From Nymphaea colorata (Eukaryota; Streptophyta; Magnoliopsida; Nymphaeales; Nymphaeaceae): a stretch of DNA of 60,000 nt. The stretch spans positions 32,709,934 through 32,769,933 of the forward strand of contig NC_045138.2 in assembly GCF_008831285.2 (NCBI RefSeq), in the 5' to 3' direction. The position numbers and the translations under genes were made by a program. Positions 22,451 through 36,569 of the stretch are shown here, one piece after another (positions within the stretch are counted from its first letter, which is position 1; each line of letters begins with the position of its first letter). The notes beneath the pieces were generated by a model. The model was not told the DNA's origin, made no database searches, and saw only the letters and a program-made list of their open reading frames with translations.

Positions 22451-24215
22451 TCAAAAAACTGACGCTTATACCAATGCATCTAGTAGGCCTTGCATTGGTC
22501 GTGTCAACCAGTCTGCCATTTATTTCAATTTCATCCGAATGACATTTTTAACTTGATGGTGGGCATGTTGCTTCATCAAGATCCTAGAGCAGTTACCAGG
22601 TCTCACAGGACTGCTTTTCCTTTTGTTGTACGGGTTCATCATATATTTAGCACAATGACCCTCATACCAATGCATCTAGTTGGCCATGCATTGGTCGTGT
22701 CAACAAGTCAGCCATTTATTTTCATTGCATCTAAATGACATTTCTAACTTGATGGTGTCCATGTTTCTTCATCAAGATCCTAAAGCAGTTCCCAGGTCTC
22801 ACAGGACTGCTTTCCCATTTGTTGTACGTAGTTCATCGTATATTGAGCGCTCTCATTTACATCACATCCCTTGAGCGCACTTGTCAAGGAGTGCATGTTT
22901 TTCATTGACTTTCTTTTTGTCTTACGCATAACCTCTAAAAACTGACCCTTATACCAATGCATCGAGTTGGCCATGCATTGGTCGTGTCAACCAGTCAGCC
23001 ATTTATTTCAATTTCATGCAAATTACATTTCTAACTTGATGGTGGGTATGTTTCATCATCAAGATCATATAGCAGTTCCCAGGTCTCACAGGACTGCTTT
23101 CCCTTTTGTTGTACGGGGTTCATCGAATATTTAGCGCTCTCATTTACATCACATCCCTTGAGCGCACTTGTCAAGTATTGCATATTTTTCATTGACTTTC
23201 TTTTTGTCTTACGCATAACCTCCAAAAACTGACCCTTATACCAATGCATCTAGTCGGCCATGCATTGGTCGTGTCAACAAGTCAACCATTTATTTCAATT
23301 GCATCTAAATGACATTTCTAACTTGATGGTGCGCATGTTTGTTCATCAAGATCCTAGAGCGGTTGCCAGGTCTCACAGGACTGCTTTCCCTTTTGTTGTA
23401 CGGGGTTCATCGTATATTTAGCGCTCTCATGTACATGTCATCCCTTGAGCGCACTTGTCAACTATTGCATGTTTTTTATTGTCTTTTTTTTTGTCTTACG
23501 CATAACCTCCAAAAACTGACCCTTATATCAATGCATCTAGTTGCCCATGCTTTGGTCGTGTCAACAAGTCAGCCATTTATTTCAATTGCATTAAAATGAC
23601 ATTTCTAACTTGGTGGTGCGCATGCTTCTTCATCAAGATCCTAGAGCAGTTCCCAGGTCTAACAGGACTGTTTTTCCTTTTGTTGTGCGGGGCTCATCGT
23701 ATATTTAGCGCACTCATTTACATCACATCCCTTGAGCGCATTTGTCAAGTATTGCATGTTTTTCATTGACTTTCATTTTGTCTTACGCATAACCACCAAA
23801 AACTGACCCTTATACCAATGCATATAGTTGGTCATGCATTGGTCGTGTCAACAAGTCAGTCATTTACTTCAATTGCATCCAAATGACATTTCTAACTTGA
23901 TGGTGTGCATGGGTCTTCATCAAGATCATAGAGCAGTTCCCAGGTCCCACAGGACTGCTTTCCCTTTTGTTGTACGGTGTTCATCGACTATTTAGCGCTC
24001 TAATGTACATGAAATCCCTTGAGCGCACTTGTCAAGTATTACATGTTTCTTCATCAAGATACTAGAGCAGTTCTCAGGTCTCACATGACTGCTTTCCCTT
24101 TTATTGTACGGGGTTCATCGTATATTTAGCGCTCTCATGTACATGACATCTCTTGAGCGCACTTGCCAAGTATTGCATATTTTTCATTGACTTTCTTTTT
24201 GTCTTGCGCATAACC
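22451..24215. repeat. HOR unit 1
   Basis: 1765 bp; carries ACGCATAACC at the variable site near 23215. The left side merges into the progenitor copy, whose identity drops just before 22441. Confidence 0.9.
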
Positions 24216-25980
24216 TCAAAAAACTGACGCTTATACCAATGCATCTAGTAGGCCTTGCATTGGTCGTGTCAACCAGTCTGCCATTTATTTCAATTTCATC
24301 CGAATGACATTTTTAACTTGATGGTGGGCATGTTGCTTCATCAAGATCCTAGAGCAGTTACCAGGTCTCACAGGACTGCTTTTCCTTTTGTTGTACGGGT
24401 TCATCATATATTTAGCACAATGACCCTCATACCAATGCATCTAGTTGGCCATGCATTGGTCGTGTCAACAAGTCAGCCATTTATTTTCATTGCATCTAAA
24501 TGACATTTCTAACTTGATGGTGTCCATGTTTCTTCATCAAGATCCTAAAGCAGTTCCCAGGTCTCACAGGACTGCTTTCCCATTTGTTGTACGTAGTTCA
24601 TCGTATATTGAGCGCTCTCATTTACATCACATCCCTTGAGCGCACTTGTCAAGGAGTGCATGTTTTTCATTGACTTTCTTTTTGTCTTACGCATAACCTC
24701 TAAAAACTGACCCTTATACCAATGCATCGAGTTGGCCATGCATTGGTCGTGTCAACCAGTCAGCCATTTATTTCAATTTCATGCAAATTACATTTCTAAC
24801 TTGATGGTGGGTATGTTTCATCATCAAGATCATATAGCAGTTCCCAGGTCTCACAGGACTGCTTTCCCTTTTGTTGTACGGGGTTCATCGAATATTTAGC
24901 GCTCTCATTTACATCACATCCCTTGAGCGCACTTGTCAAGTATTGCATATTTTTCATTGACTTTCTTTTTGTCTTACGCATAACCTCCAAAAACTGACCC
25001 TTATACCAATGCATCTAGTCGGCCATGCATTGGTCGTGTCAACAAGTCAACCATTTATTTCAATTGCATCTAAATGACATTTCTAACTTGATGGTGCGCA
25101 TGTTTGTTCATCAAGATCCTAGAGCGGTTGCCAGGTCTCACAGGACTGCTTTCCCTTTTGTTGTACGGGGTTCATCGTATATTTAGCGCTCTCATGTACA
25201 TGTCATCCCTTGAGCGCACTTGTCAACTATTGCATGTTTTTTATTGTCTTTTTTTTTGTCTTACGCATAACCTCCAAAAACTGACCCTTATATCAATGCA
25301 TCTAGTTGCCCATGCTTTGGTCGTGTCAACAAGTCAGCCATTTATTTCAATTGCATTAAAATGACATTTCTAACTTGGTGGTGCGCATGCTTCTTCATCA
25401 AGATCCTAGAGCAGTTCCCAGGTCTAACAGGACTGTTTTTCCTTTTGTTGTGCGGGGCTCATCGTATATTTAGCGCACTCATTTACATCACATCCCTTGA
25501 GCGCATTTGTCAAGTATTGCATGTTTTTCATTGACTTTCATTTTGTCTTACGCATAACCACCAAAAACTGACCCTTATACCAATGCATATAGTTGGTCAT
25601 GCATTGGTCGTGTCAACAAGTCAGTCATTTACTTCAATTGCATCCAAATGACATTTCTAACTTGATGGTGTGCATGGGTCTTCATCAAGATCATAGAGCA
25701 GTTCCCAGGTCCCACAGGACTGCTTTCCCTTTTGTTGTACGGTGTTCATCGACTATTTAGCGCTCTAATGTACATGAAATCCCTTGAGCGCACTTGTCAA
25801 GTATTACATGTTTCTTCATCAAGATACTAGAGCAGTTCTCAGGTCTCACATGACTGCTTTCCCTTTTATTGTACGGGGTTCATCGTATATTTAGCGCTCT
25901 CATGTACATGACATCTCTTGAGCGCACTTGCCAAGTATTGCATATTTTTCATTGACTTTCTTTTTGTCTTGCGCATAACC
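24216..25980. repeat. HOR unit 2
   Basis: 1765 bp; ACGCATAACC type. Landmark arms near 24255, 24445, 24730, 25018, 25307 and 25594. Confidence 0.9.
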
Positions 25981-27745
25981 TCAAAAAACTGACGCTTATA
26001 CCAATGCATCTAGTAGGCCTTGCATTGGTCGTGTCAACCAGTCTGCCATTTATTTCAATTTCATCCGAATGACATTTTTAACTTGATGGTGGGCATGTTG
26101 CTTCATCAAGATCCTAGAGCAGTTACCAGGTCTCACAGGACTGCTTTTCCTTTTGTTGTACGGGTTCATCATATATTTAGCACAATGACCCTCATACCAA
26201 TGCATCTAGTTGGCCATGCATTGGTCGTGTCAACAAGTCAGCCATTTATTTTCATTGCATCTAAATGACATTTCTAACTTGATGGTGTCCATGTTTCTTC
26301 ATCAAGATCCTAAAGCAGTTCCCAGGTCTCACAGGACTGCTTTCCCATTTGTTGTACGTAGTTCATCGTATATTGAGCGCTCTCATTTACATCACATCCC
26401 TTGAGCGCACTTGTCAAGGAGTGCATGTTTTTCATTGACTTTCTTTTTGTCTTACGCATAACCTCTAAAAACTGACCCTTATACCAATGCATCGAGTTGG
26501 CCATGCATTGGTCGTGTCAACCAGTCAGCCATTTATTTCAATTTCATGCAAATTACATTTCTAACTTGATGGTGGGTATGTTTCATCATCAAGATCATAT
26601 AGCAGTTCCCAGGTCTCACAGGACTGCTTTCCCTTTTGTTGTACGGGGTTCATCGAATATTTAGCGCTCTCATTTACATCACATCCCTTGAGCGCACTTG
26701 TCAAGTATTGCATATTTTTCATTGACTTTCTTTTTGTCTTACGCAAAACCTCCAAAAACTGACCCTTATACCAATGCATCTAGTCGGCCATGCATTGGTC
26801 GTGTCAACAAGTCAACCATTTATTTCAATTGCATCTAAATGACATTTCTAACTTGATGGTGCGCATGTTTGTTCATCAAGATCCTAGAGCGGTTGCCAGG
26901 TCTCACAGGACTGCTTTCCCTTTTGTTGTACGGGGTTCATCGTATATTTAGCGCTCTCATGTACATGTCATCCCTTGAGCGCACTTGTCAACTATTGCAT
27001 GTTTTTTATTGTCTTTTTTTTTGTCTTACGCATAACCTCCAAAAACTGACCCTTATATCAATGCATCTAGTTGCCCATGCTTTGGTCGTGTCAACAAGTC
27101 AGCCATTTATTTCAATTGCATTAAAATGACATTTCTAACTTGGTGGTGCGCATGCTTCTTCATCAAGATCCTAGAGCAGTTCCCAGGTCTAACAGGACTG
27201 TTTTTCCTTTTGTTGTGCGGGGCTCATCGTATATTTAGCGCACTCATTTACATCACATCCCTTGAGCGCATTTGTCAAGTATTGCATGTTTTTCATTGAC
27301 TTTCATTTTGTCTTACGCATAACCACCAAAAACTGACCCTTATACCAATGCATATAGTTGGTCATGCATTGGTCGTGTCAACAAGTCAGTCATTTACTTC
27401 AATTGCATCCAAATGACATTTCTAACTTGATGGTGTGCATGGGTCTTCATCAAGATCATAGAGCAGTTCCCAGGTCCCACAGGACTGCTTTCCCTTTTGT
27501 TGTACGGTGTTCATCGACTATTTAGCGCTCTAATGTACATGAAATCCCTTGAGCGCACTTGTCAAGTATTACATGTTTCTTCATCAAGATACTAGAGCAG
27601 TTCTCAGGTCTCACATGACTGCTTTCCCTTTTATTGTACGGGGTTCATCGTATATTTAGCGCTCTCATGTACATGACATCTCTTGAGCGCACTTGCCAAG
27701 TATTGCATATTTTTCATTGACTTTCTTTTTGTCTTGCGCATAACC
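25981..27745. repeat. HOR unit 3
   Basis: 1765 bp; carries the ACGCAAAACC variant near 26745. Confidence 0.9.
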
Positions 27746-29510
27746 TCAAAAAACTGACGCTTATACCAATGCATCTAGTAGGCCTTGCATTGGTCGTGTC
27801 AACCAGTCTGCCATTTATTTCAATTTCATCCGAATGACATTTTTAACTTGATGGTGGGCATGTTGCTTCATCAAGATCCTAGAGCAGTTACCAGGTCTCA
27901 CAGGACTGCTTTTCCTTTTGTTGTACGGGTTCATCATATATTTAGCACAATGACCCTCATACCAATGCATCTAGTTGGCCATGCATTGGTCGTGTCAACA
28001 AGTCAGCCATTTATTTTCATTGCATCTAAATGACATTTCTAACTTGATGGTGTCCATGTTTCTTCATCAAGATCCTAAAGCAGTTCCCAGGTCTCACAGG
28101 ACTGCTTTCCCATTTGTTGTACGTAGTTCATCGTATATTGAGCGCTCTCATTTACATCACATCCCTTGAGCGCACTTGTCAAGGAGTGCATGTTTTTCAT
28201 TGACTTTCTTTTTGTCTTACGCATAACCTCTAAAAACTGACCCTTATACCAATGCATCGAGTTGGCCATGCATTGGTCGTGTCAACCAGTCAGCCATTTA
28301 TTTCAATTTCATGCAAATTACATTTCTAACTTGATGGTGGGTATGTTTCATCATCAAGATCATATAGCAGTTCCCAGGTCTCACAGGACTGCTTTCCCTT
28401 TTGTTGTACGGGGTTCATCGAATATTTAGCGCTCTCATTTACATCACATCCCTTGAGCGCACTTGTCAAGTATTGCATATTTTTCATTGACTTTCTTTTT
28501 GTCTTACGCATAACCTCCAAAAACTGACCCTTATACCAATGCATCTAGTCGGCCATGCATTGGTCGTGTCAACAAGTCAACCATTTATTTCAATTGCATC
28601 TAAATGACATTTCTAACTTGATGGTGCGCATGTTTGTTCATCAAGATCCTAGAGCGGTTGCCAGGTCTCACAGGACTGCTTTCCCTTTTGTTGTACGGGG
28701 TTCATCGTATATTTAGCGCTCTCATGTACATGTCATCCCTTGAGCGCACTTGTCAACTATTGCATGTTTTTTATTGTCTTTTTTTTTGTCTTACGCATAA
28801 CCTCCAAAAACTGACCCTTATATCAATGCATCTAGTTGCCCATGCTTTGGTCGTGTCAACAAGTCAGCCATTTATTTCAATTGCATTAAAATGACATTTC
28901 TAACTTGGTGGTGCGCATGCTTCTTCATCAAGATCCTAGAGCAGTTCCCAGGTCTAACAGGACTGTTTTTCCTTTTGTTGTGCGGGGCTCATCGTATATT
29001 TAGCGCACTCATTTACATCACATCCCTTGAGCGCATTTGTCAAGTATTGCATGTTTTTCATTGACTTTCATTTTGTCTTACGCATAACCACCAAAAACTG
29101 ACCCTTATACCAATGCATATAGTTGGTCATGCATTGGTCGTGTCAACAAGTCAGTCATTTACTTCAATTGCATCCAAATGACATTTCTAACTTGATGGTG
29201 TGCATGGGTCTTCATCAAGATCATAGAGCAGTTCCCAGGTCCCACAGGACTGCTTTCCCTTTTGTTGTACGGTGTTCATCGACTATTTAGCGCTCTAATG
29301 TACATGAAATCCCTTGAGCGCACTTGTCAAGTATTACATGTTTCTTCATCAAGATACTAGAGCAGTTCTCAGGTCTCACATGACTGCTTTCCCTTTTATT
29401 GTACGGGGTTCATCGTATATTTAGCGCTCTCATGTACATGACATCTCTTGAGCGCACTTGCCAAGTATTGCATATTTTTCATTGACTTTCTTTTTGTCTT
29501 GCGCATAACC
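27746..29510. repeat. HOR unit 4
   Basis: 1765 bp; ACGCATAACC type. Confidence 0.9.
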
Positions 29511-31274
29511 TCAAAAAACTGACGCTTATACCAATGCATCTAGTAGGCCTTGCATTGGTCGTGTCAACCAGTCTGCCATTTATTTCAATTTCATCCGAAT
29601 GACATTTTTAACTTGATGGTGGGCATGTTGCTTCATCAAGATCCTAGAGCAGTTACCAGGTCTCACAGGACTGCTTTTCCTTTTGTTGTACGGGTTCATC
29701 ATATATTTAGCACAATGACCCTCATACCAATGCATCTAGTTGGCCATGCATTGGTCGTGTCAACAAGTCAGCCATTTATTTTCATTGCATCTAAATGACA
29801 TTTCTAACTTGATGGTGTCCATGTTTCTTCATCAAGATCCTAAAGCAGTTCCCAGGTCTCACAGGACTGCTTTCCCATTTGTTGTACGTAGTTCATCGTA
29901 TATTGAGCGCTCTCATTTACATCACATCCCTTGAGCGCACTTGTCAAGGAGTGCATGTTTTTCATTGACTTTCTTTTTGTCTTACGCATAACCTCTAAAA
30001 ACTGACCCTTATACCAATGCATCGAGTTGGCCATGCATTGGTCGTGTCAACCAGTCAGCCATTTATTTCAATTTCATGCAAATTACATTTCTAACTTGAT
30101 GGTGGGTATGTTTCATCATCAAGATCATATAGCAGTTCCCAGGTCTCACAGGACTGCTTTCCCTTTTGTTGTACGGGGTTCATCGAATATTTAGCGCTCT
30201 CATTTACATCACATCCCTTGAGCGCACTTGTCAAGTATTGCATATTTTTCATTGACTTTCTTTTTGTCTTACGCAAAACCTCCAAAAACTGACCCTTATA
30301 CCAATGCATCTAGTCGGCCATGCATTGGTCGTGTCAACAAGTCAACCATTTATTTCAATTGCATCTAAATGACATTTCTAACTTGATGGTGCGCATGTTT
30401 GTTCATCAAGATCCTAGAGCGGTTGCCAGGTCTCACAGGACTGCTTTCCCTTTTGTTGTACGGGGTTCATCGTATATTTAGCGCTCTCATGTACATGTCA
30501 TCCCTTGAGCGCACTTGTCAACTATTGCATGTTTTTTATTGTCTTTTTTTTTGTCTTACGCATAACCTCCAAAACTGACCCTTATATCAATGCATCTAGT
30601 TGCCCATGCTTTGGTCGTGTCAACAAGTCAGCCATTTATTTCAATTGCATTAAAATGACATTTCTAACTTGGTGGTGCGCATGCTTCTTCATCAAGATCC
30701 TAGAGCAGTTCCCAGGTCTAACAGGACTGTTTTTCCTTTTGTTGTGCGGGGCTCATCGTATATTTAGCGCACTCATTTACATCACATCCCTTGAGCGCAT
30801 TTGTCAAGTATTGCATGTTTTTCATTGACTTTCATTTTGTCTTACGCATAACCACCAAAAACTGACCCTTATACCAATGCATATAGTTGGTCATGCATTG
30901 GTCGTGTCAACAAGTCAGTCATTTACTTCAATTGCATCCAAATGACATTTCTAACTTGATGGTGTGCATGGGTCTTCATCAAGATCATAGAGCAGTTCCC
31001 AGGTCCCACAGGACTGCTTTCCCTTTTGTTGTACGGTGTTCATCGACTATTTAGCGCTCTAATGTACATGAAATCCCTTGAGCGCACTTGTCAAGTATTA
31101 CATGTTTCTTCATCAAGATACTAGAGCAGTTCTCAGGTCTCACATGACTGCTTTCCCTTTTATTGTACGGGGTTCATCGTATATTTAGCGCTCTCATGTA
31201 CATGACATCTCTTGAGCGCACTTGCCAAGTATTGCATATTTTTCATTGACTTTCTTTTTGTCTTGCGCATAACC
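29511..31274. repeat. HOR unit 5
   Basis: 1764 bp; ACGCAAAACC type near 30275 and a private 1-bp deletion in an A-run near 30570, which changes the overlapping plus-strand frame. Confidence 0.9.
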
Positions 31275-33039
31275 TCAAAAAACTGACGCTTATACCAATG
31301 CATCTAGTAGGCCTTGCATTGGTCGTGTCAACCAGTCTGCCATTTATTTCAATTTCATCCGAATGACATTTTTAACTTGATGGTGGGCATGTTGCTTCAT
31401 CAAGATCCTAGAGCAGTTACCAGGTCTCACAGGACTGCTTTTCCTTTTGTTGTACGGGTTCATCATATATTTAGCACAATGACCCTCATACCAATGCATC
31501 TAGTTGGCCATGCATTGGTCGTGTCAACAAGTCAGCCATTTATTTTCATTGCATCTAAATGACATTTCTAACTTGATGGTGTCCATGTTTCTTCATCAAG
31601 ATCCTAAAGCAGTTCCCAGGTCTCACAGGACTGCTTTCCCATTTGTTGTACGTAGTTCATCGTATATTGAGCGCTCTCATTTACATCACATCCCTTGAGC
31701 GCACTTGTCAAGGAGTGCATGTTTTTCATTGACTTTCTTTTTGTCTTACGCATAACCTCTAAAAACTGACCCTTATACCAATGCATCGAGTTGGCCATGC
31801 ATTGGTCGTGTCAACCAGTCAGCCATTTATTTCAATTTCATGCAAATTACATTTCTAACTTGATGGTGGGTATGTTTCATCATCAAGATCATATAGCAGT
31901 TCCCAGGTCTCACAGGACTGCTTTCCCTTTTGTTGTACGGGGTTCATCGAATATTTAGCGCTCTCATTTACATCACATCCCTTGAGCGCACTTGTCAAGT
32001 ATTGCATATTTTTCATTGACTTTCTTTTTGTCTTACGCAAAACCTCCAAAAACTGACCCTTATACCAATGCATCTAGTCGGCCATGCATTGGTCGTGTCA
32101 ACAAGTCAACCATTTATTTCAATTGCATCTAAATGACATTTCTAACTTGATGGTGCGCATGTTTGTTCATCAAGATCCTAGAGCGGTTGCCAGGTCTCAC
32201 AGGACTGCTTTCCCTTTTGTTGTACGGGGTTCATCGTATATTTAGCGCTCTCATGTACATGTCATCCCTTGAGCGCACTTGTCAACTATTGCATGTTTTT
32301 TATTGTCTTTTTTTTTGTCTTACGCATAACCTCCAAAAACTGACCCTTATATCAATGCATCTAGTTGCCCATGCTTTGGTCGTGTCAACAAGTCAGCCAT
32401 TTATTTCAATTGCATTAAAATGACATTTCTAACTTGGTGGTGCGCATGCTTCTTCATCAAGATCCTAGAGCAGTTCCCAGGTCTAACAGGACTGTTTTTC
32501 CTTTTGTTGTGCGGGGCTCATCGTATATTTAGCGCACTCATTTACATCACATCCCTTGAGCGCATTTGTCAAGTATTGCATGTTTTTCATTGACTTTCAT
32601 TTTGTCTTACGCATAACCACCAAAAACTGACCCTTATACCAATGCATATAGTTGGTCATGCATTGGTCGTGTCAACAAGTCAGTCATTTACTTCAATTGC
32701 ATCCAAATGACATTTCTAACTTGATGGTGTGCATGGGTCTTCATCAAGATCATAGAGCAGTTCCCAGGTCCCACAGGACTGCTTTCCCTTTTGTTGTACG
32801 GTGTTCATCGACTATTTAGCGCTCTAATGTACATGAAATCCCTTGAGCGCACTTGTCAAGTATTACATGTTTCTTCATCAAGATACTAGAGCAGTTCTCA
32901 GGTCTCACATGACTGCTTTCCCTTTTATTGTACGGGGTTCATCGTATATTTAGCGCTCTCATGTACATGACATCTCTTGAGCGCACTTGCCAAGTATTGC
33001 ATATTTTTCATTGACTTTCTTTTTGTCTTGCGCATAACC
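31275..33039. repeat. HOR unit 6
   Basis: 1765 bp; ACGCAAAACC type near 32039. Confidence 0.9.
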
Positions 33040-34804
33040 TCAAAAAACTGACGCTTATACCAATGCATCTAGTAGGCCTTGCATTGGTCGTGTCAACCAG
33101 TCTGCCATTTATTTCAATTTCATCCGAATGACATTTTTAACTTGATGGTGGGCATGTTGCTTCATCAAGATCCTAGAGCAGTTACCAGGTCTCACAGGAC
33201 TGCTTTTCCTTTTGTTGTACGGGTTCATCATATATTTAGCACAATGACCCTCATACCAATGCATCTAGTTGGCCATGCATTGGTCGTGTCAACAAGTCAG
33301 CCATTTATTTTCATTGCATCTAAATGACATTTCTAACTTGATGGTGTCCATGTTTCTTCATCAAGATCCTAAAGCAGTTCCCAGGTCTCACAGGACTGCT
33401 TTCCCATTTGTTGTACGTAGTTCATCGTATATTGAGCGCTCTCATTTACATCACATCCCTTGAGCGCACTTGTCAAGGAGTGCATGTTTTTCATTGACTT
33501 TCTTTTTGTCTTACGCATAACCTCTAAAAACTGACCCTTATACCAATGCATCGAGTTGGCCATGCATTGGTCGTGTCAACCAGTCAGCCATTTATTTCAA
33601 TTTCATGCAAATTACATTTCTAACTTGATGGTGGGTATGTTTCATCATCAAGATCATATAGCAGTTCCCAGGTCTCACAGGACTGCTTTCCCTTTTGTTG
33701 TACGGGGTTCATCGAATATTTAGCGCTCTCATTTACATCACATCCCTTGAGCGCACTTGTCAAGTATTGCATATTTTTCATTGACTTTCTTTTTGTCTTA
33801 CGCAAAACCTCCAAAAACTGACCCTTATACCAATGCATCTAGTCGGCCATGCATTGGTCGTGTCAACAAGTCAACCATTTATTTCAATTGCATCTAAATG
33901 ACATTTCTAACTTGATGGTGCGCATGTTTGTTCATCAAGATCCTAGAGCGGTTGCCAGGTCTCACAGGACTGCTTTCCCTTTTGTTGTACGGGGTTCATC
34001 GTATATTTAGCGCTCTCATGTACATGTCATCCCTTGAGCGCACTTGTCAACTATTGCATGTTTTTTATTGTCTTTTTTTTTGTCTTACGCATAACCTCCA
34101 AAAACTGACCCTTATATCAATGCATCTAGTTGCCCATGCTTTGGTCGTGTCAACAAGTCAGCCATTTATTTCAATTGCATTAAAATGACATTTCTAACTT
34201 GGTGGTGCGCATGCTTCTTCATCAAGATCCTAGAGCAGTTCCCAGGTCTAACAGGACTGTTTTTCCTTTTGTTGTGCGGGGCTCATCGTATATTTAGCGC
34301 ACTCATTTACATCACATCCCTTGAGCGCATTTGTCAAGTATTGCATGTTTTTCATTGACTTTCATTTTGTCTTACGCATAACCACCAAAAACTGACCCTT
34401 ATACCAATGCATATAGTTGGTCATGCATTGGTCGTGTCAACAAGTCAGTCATTTACTTCAATTGCATCCAAATGACATTTCTAACTTGATGGTGTGCATG
34501 GGTCTTCATCAAGATCATAGAGCAGTTCCCAGGTCCCACAGGACTGCTTTCCCTTTTGTTGTACGGTGTTCATCGACTATTTAGCGCTCTAATGTACATG
34601 AAATCCCTTGAGCGCACTTGTCAAGTATTACATGTTTCTTCATCAAGATACTAGAGCAGTTCTCAGGTCTCACATGACTGCTTTCCCTTTTATTGTACGG
34701 GGTTCATCGTATATTTAGCGCTCTCATGTACATGACATCTCTTGAGCGCACTTGCCAAGTATTGCATATTTTTCATTGACTTTCTTTTTGTCTTGCGCAT
34801 AACC
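33040..34804. repeat. HOR unit 7
   Basis: 1765 bp; ACGCAAAACC type near 33804. Confidence 0.9.
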
Positions 34805-36569
34805 TCAAAAAACTGACGCTTATACCAATGCATCTAGTAGGCCTTGCATTGGTCGTGTCAACCAGTCTGCCATTTATTTCAATTTCATCCGAATGACATT
34901 TTTAACTTGATGGTGGGCATGTTGCTTCATCAAGATCCTAGAGCAGTTACCAGGTCTCACAGGACTGCTTTTCCTTTTGTTGTACGGGTTCATCATATAT
35001 TTAGCACAATGACCCTCATACCAATGCATCTAGTTGGCCATGCATTGGTCGTGTCAACAAGTCAGCCATTTATTTTCATTGCATCTAAATGACATTTCTA
35101 ACTTGATGGTGTCCATGTTTCTTCATCAAGATCCTAAAGCAGTTCCCAGGTCTCACAGGACTGCTTTCCCATTTGTTGTACGTAGTTCATCGTATATTGA
35201 GCGCTCTCATTTACATCACATCCCTTGAGCGCACTTGTCAAGGAGTGCATGTTTTTCATTGACTTTCTTTTTGTCTTACGCATAACCTCTAAAAACTGAC
35301 CCTTATACCAATGCATCGAGTTGGCCATGCATTGGTCGTGTCAACCAATCAGCCATTTATTTCAATTTCATGCAAATTACATTTCTAACTTGATGGTGGG
35401 TATGTTTCATCATCAAGATCATATAGCAGTTCCCAGGTCTCACAGGACTGCTTTCCCTTTTGTTGTACGGGGTTCATCGAATATTTAGCGCTCTCATTTA
35501 CATCACATCCCTTGAGCGCACTTGTCAAGTATTGCATATTTTTCATTGACTTTCTTTTTGTCTTACGCATAACCTCCAAAAACTGACCCTTATACCAATG
35601 CATCTAGTCGGCCATGCATTGGTCGTGTCAACAAGTCAACCATTTATTTCAATTGCATCTAAATGACATTTCTAACTTGATGGTGCGCATGTTTGTTCAT
35701 CAAGATCCTAGAGCGGTTGCCAGGTCTCACAGGACTGCTTTCCCTTTTGTTGTACGGGGTTCATCGTATATTTAGCGCTCTCATGTACATGTCATCCCTT
35801 GAGCGCACTTGTCAACTATTGCATGTTTTTTATTGTCTTTTTTTTTGTCTTACGCATAACCTCCAAAAACTGACCCTTATATCAATGCATCTAGTTGCCC
35901 ATGCTTTGGTCGTGTCAACAAGTCAGCCATTTATTTCAATTGCATTAAAATGACATTTCTAACTTGGTGGTGCGCATGCTTCTTCATCAAGATCCTAGAG
36001 CAGTTCCCAGGTCTAACAGGACTGTTTTTCCTTTTGTTGTGCGGGGCTCATCGTATATTTAGCGCACTCATTTACATCACATCCCTTGAGCGCATTTGTC
36101 AAGTATTGCATGTTTTTCATTGACTTTCATTTTGTCTTACGCATAACCACCAAAAACTGACCCTTATACCAATGCATATAGTTGGTCATGCATTGGTCGT
36201 GTCAACAAGTCAGTCATTTACTTCAATTGCATCCAAATGACATTTCTAACTTGATGGTGTGCATGGGTCTTCATCAAGATCATAGAGCAGTTCCCAGGTC
36301 CCACAGGACTGCTTTCCCTTTTGTTGTACGGTGTTCATCGACTATTTAGCGCTCTAATGTACATGAAATCCCTTGAGCGCACTTGTCAAGTATTACATGT
36401 TTCTTCATCAAGATACTAGAGCAGTTCTCAGGTCTCACATGACTGCTTTCCCTTTTATTGTACGGGGTTCATCGTATATTTAGCGCTCTCATGTACATGA
36501 CATCTCTTGAGCGCACTTGCCAAGTATTGCATATTTTTCATTGACTTTCTTTTTGTCTTGCGCATAACC
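34805..36569. repeat. HOR unit 8
   Basis: 1765 bp; ACGCATAACC type, with a private G-to-A near 35348 (TCAACCAATCAGCC). Confidence 0.9.
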
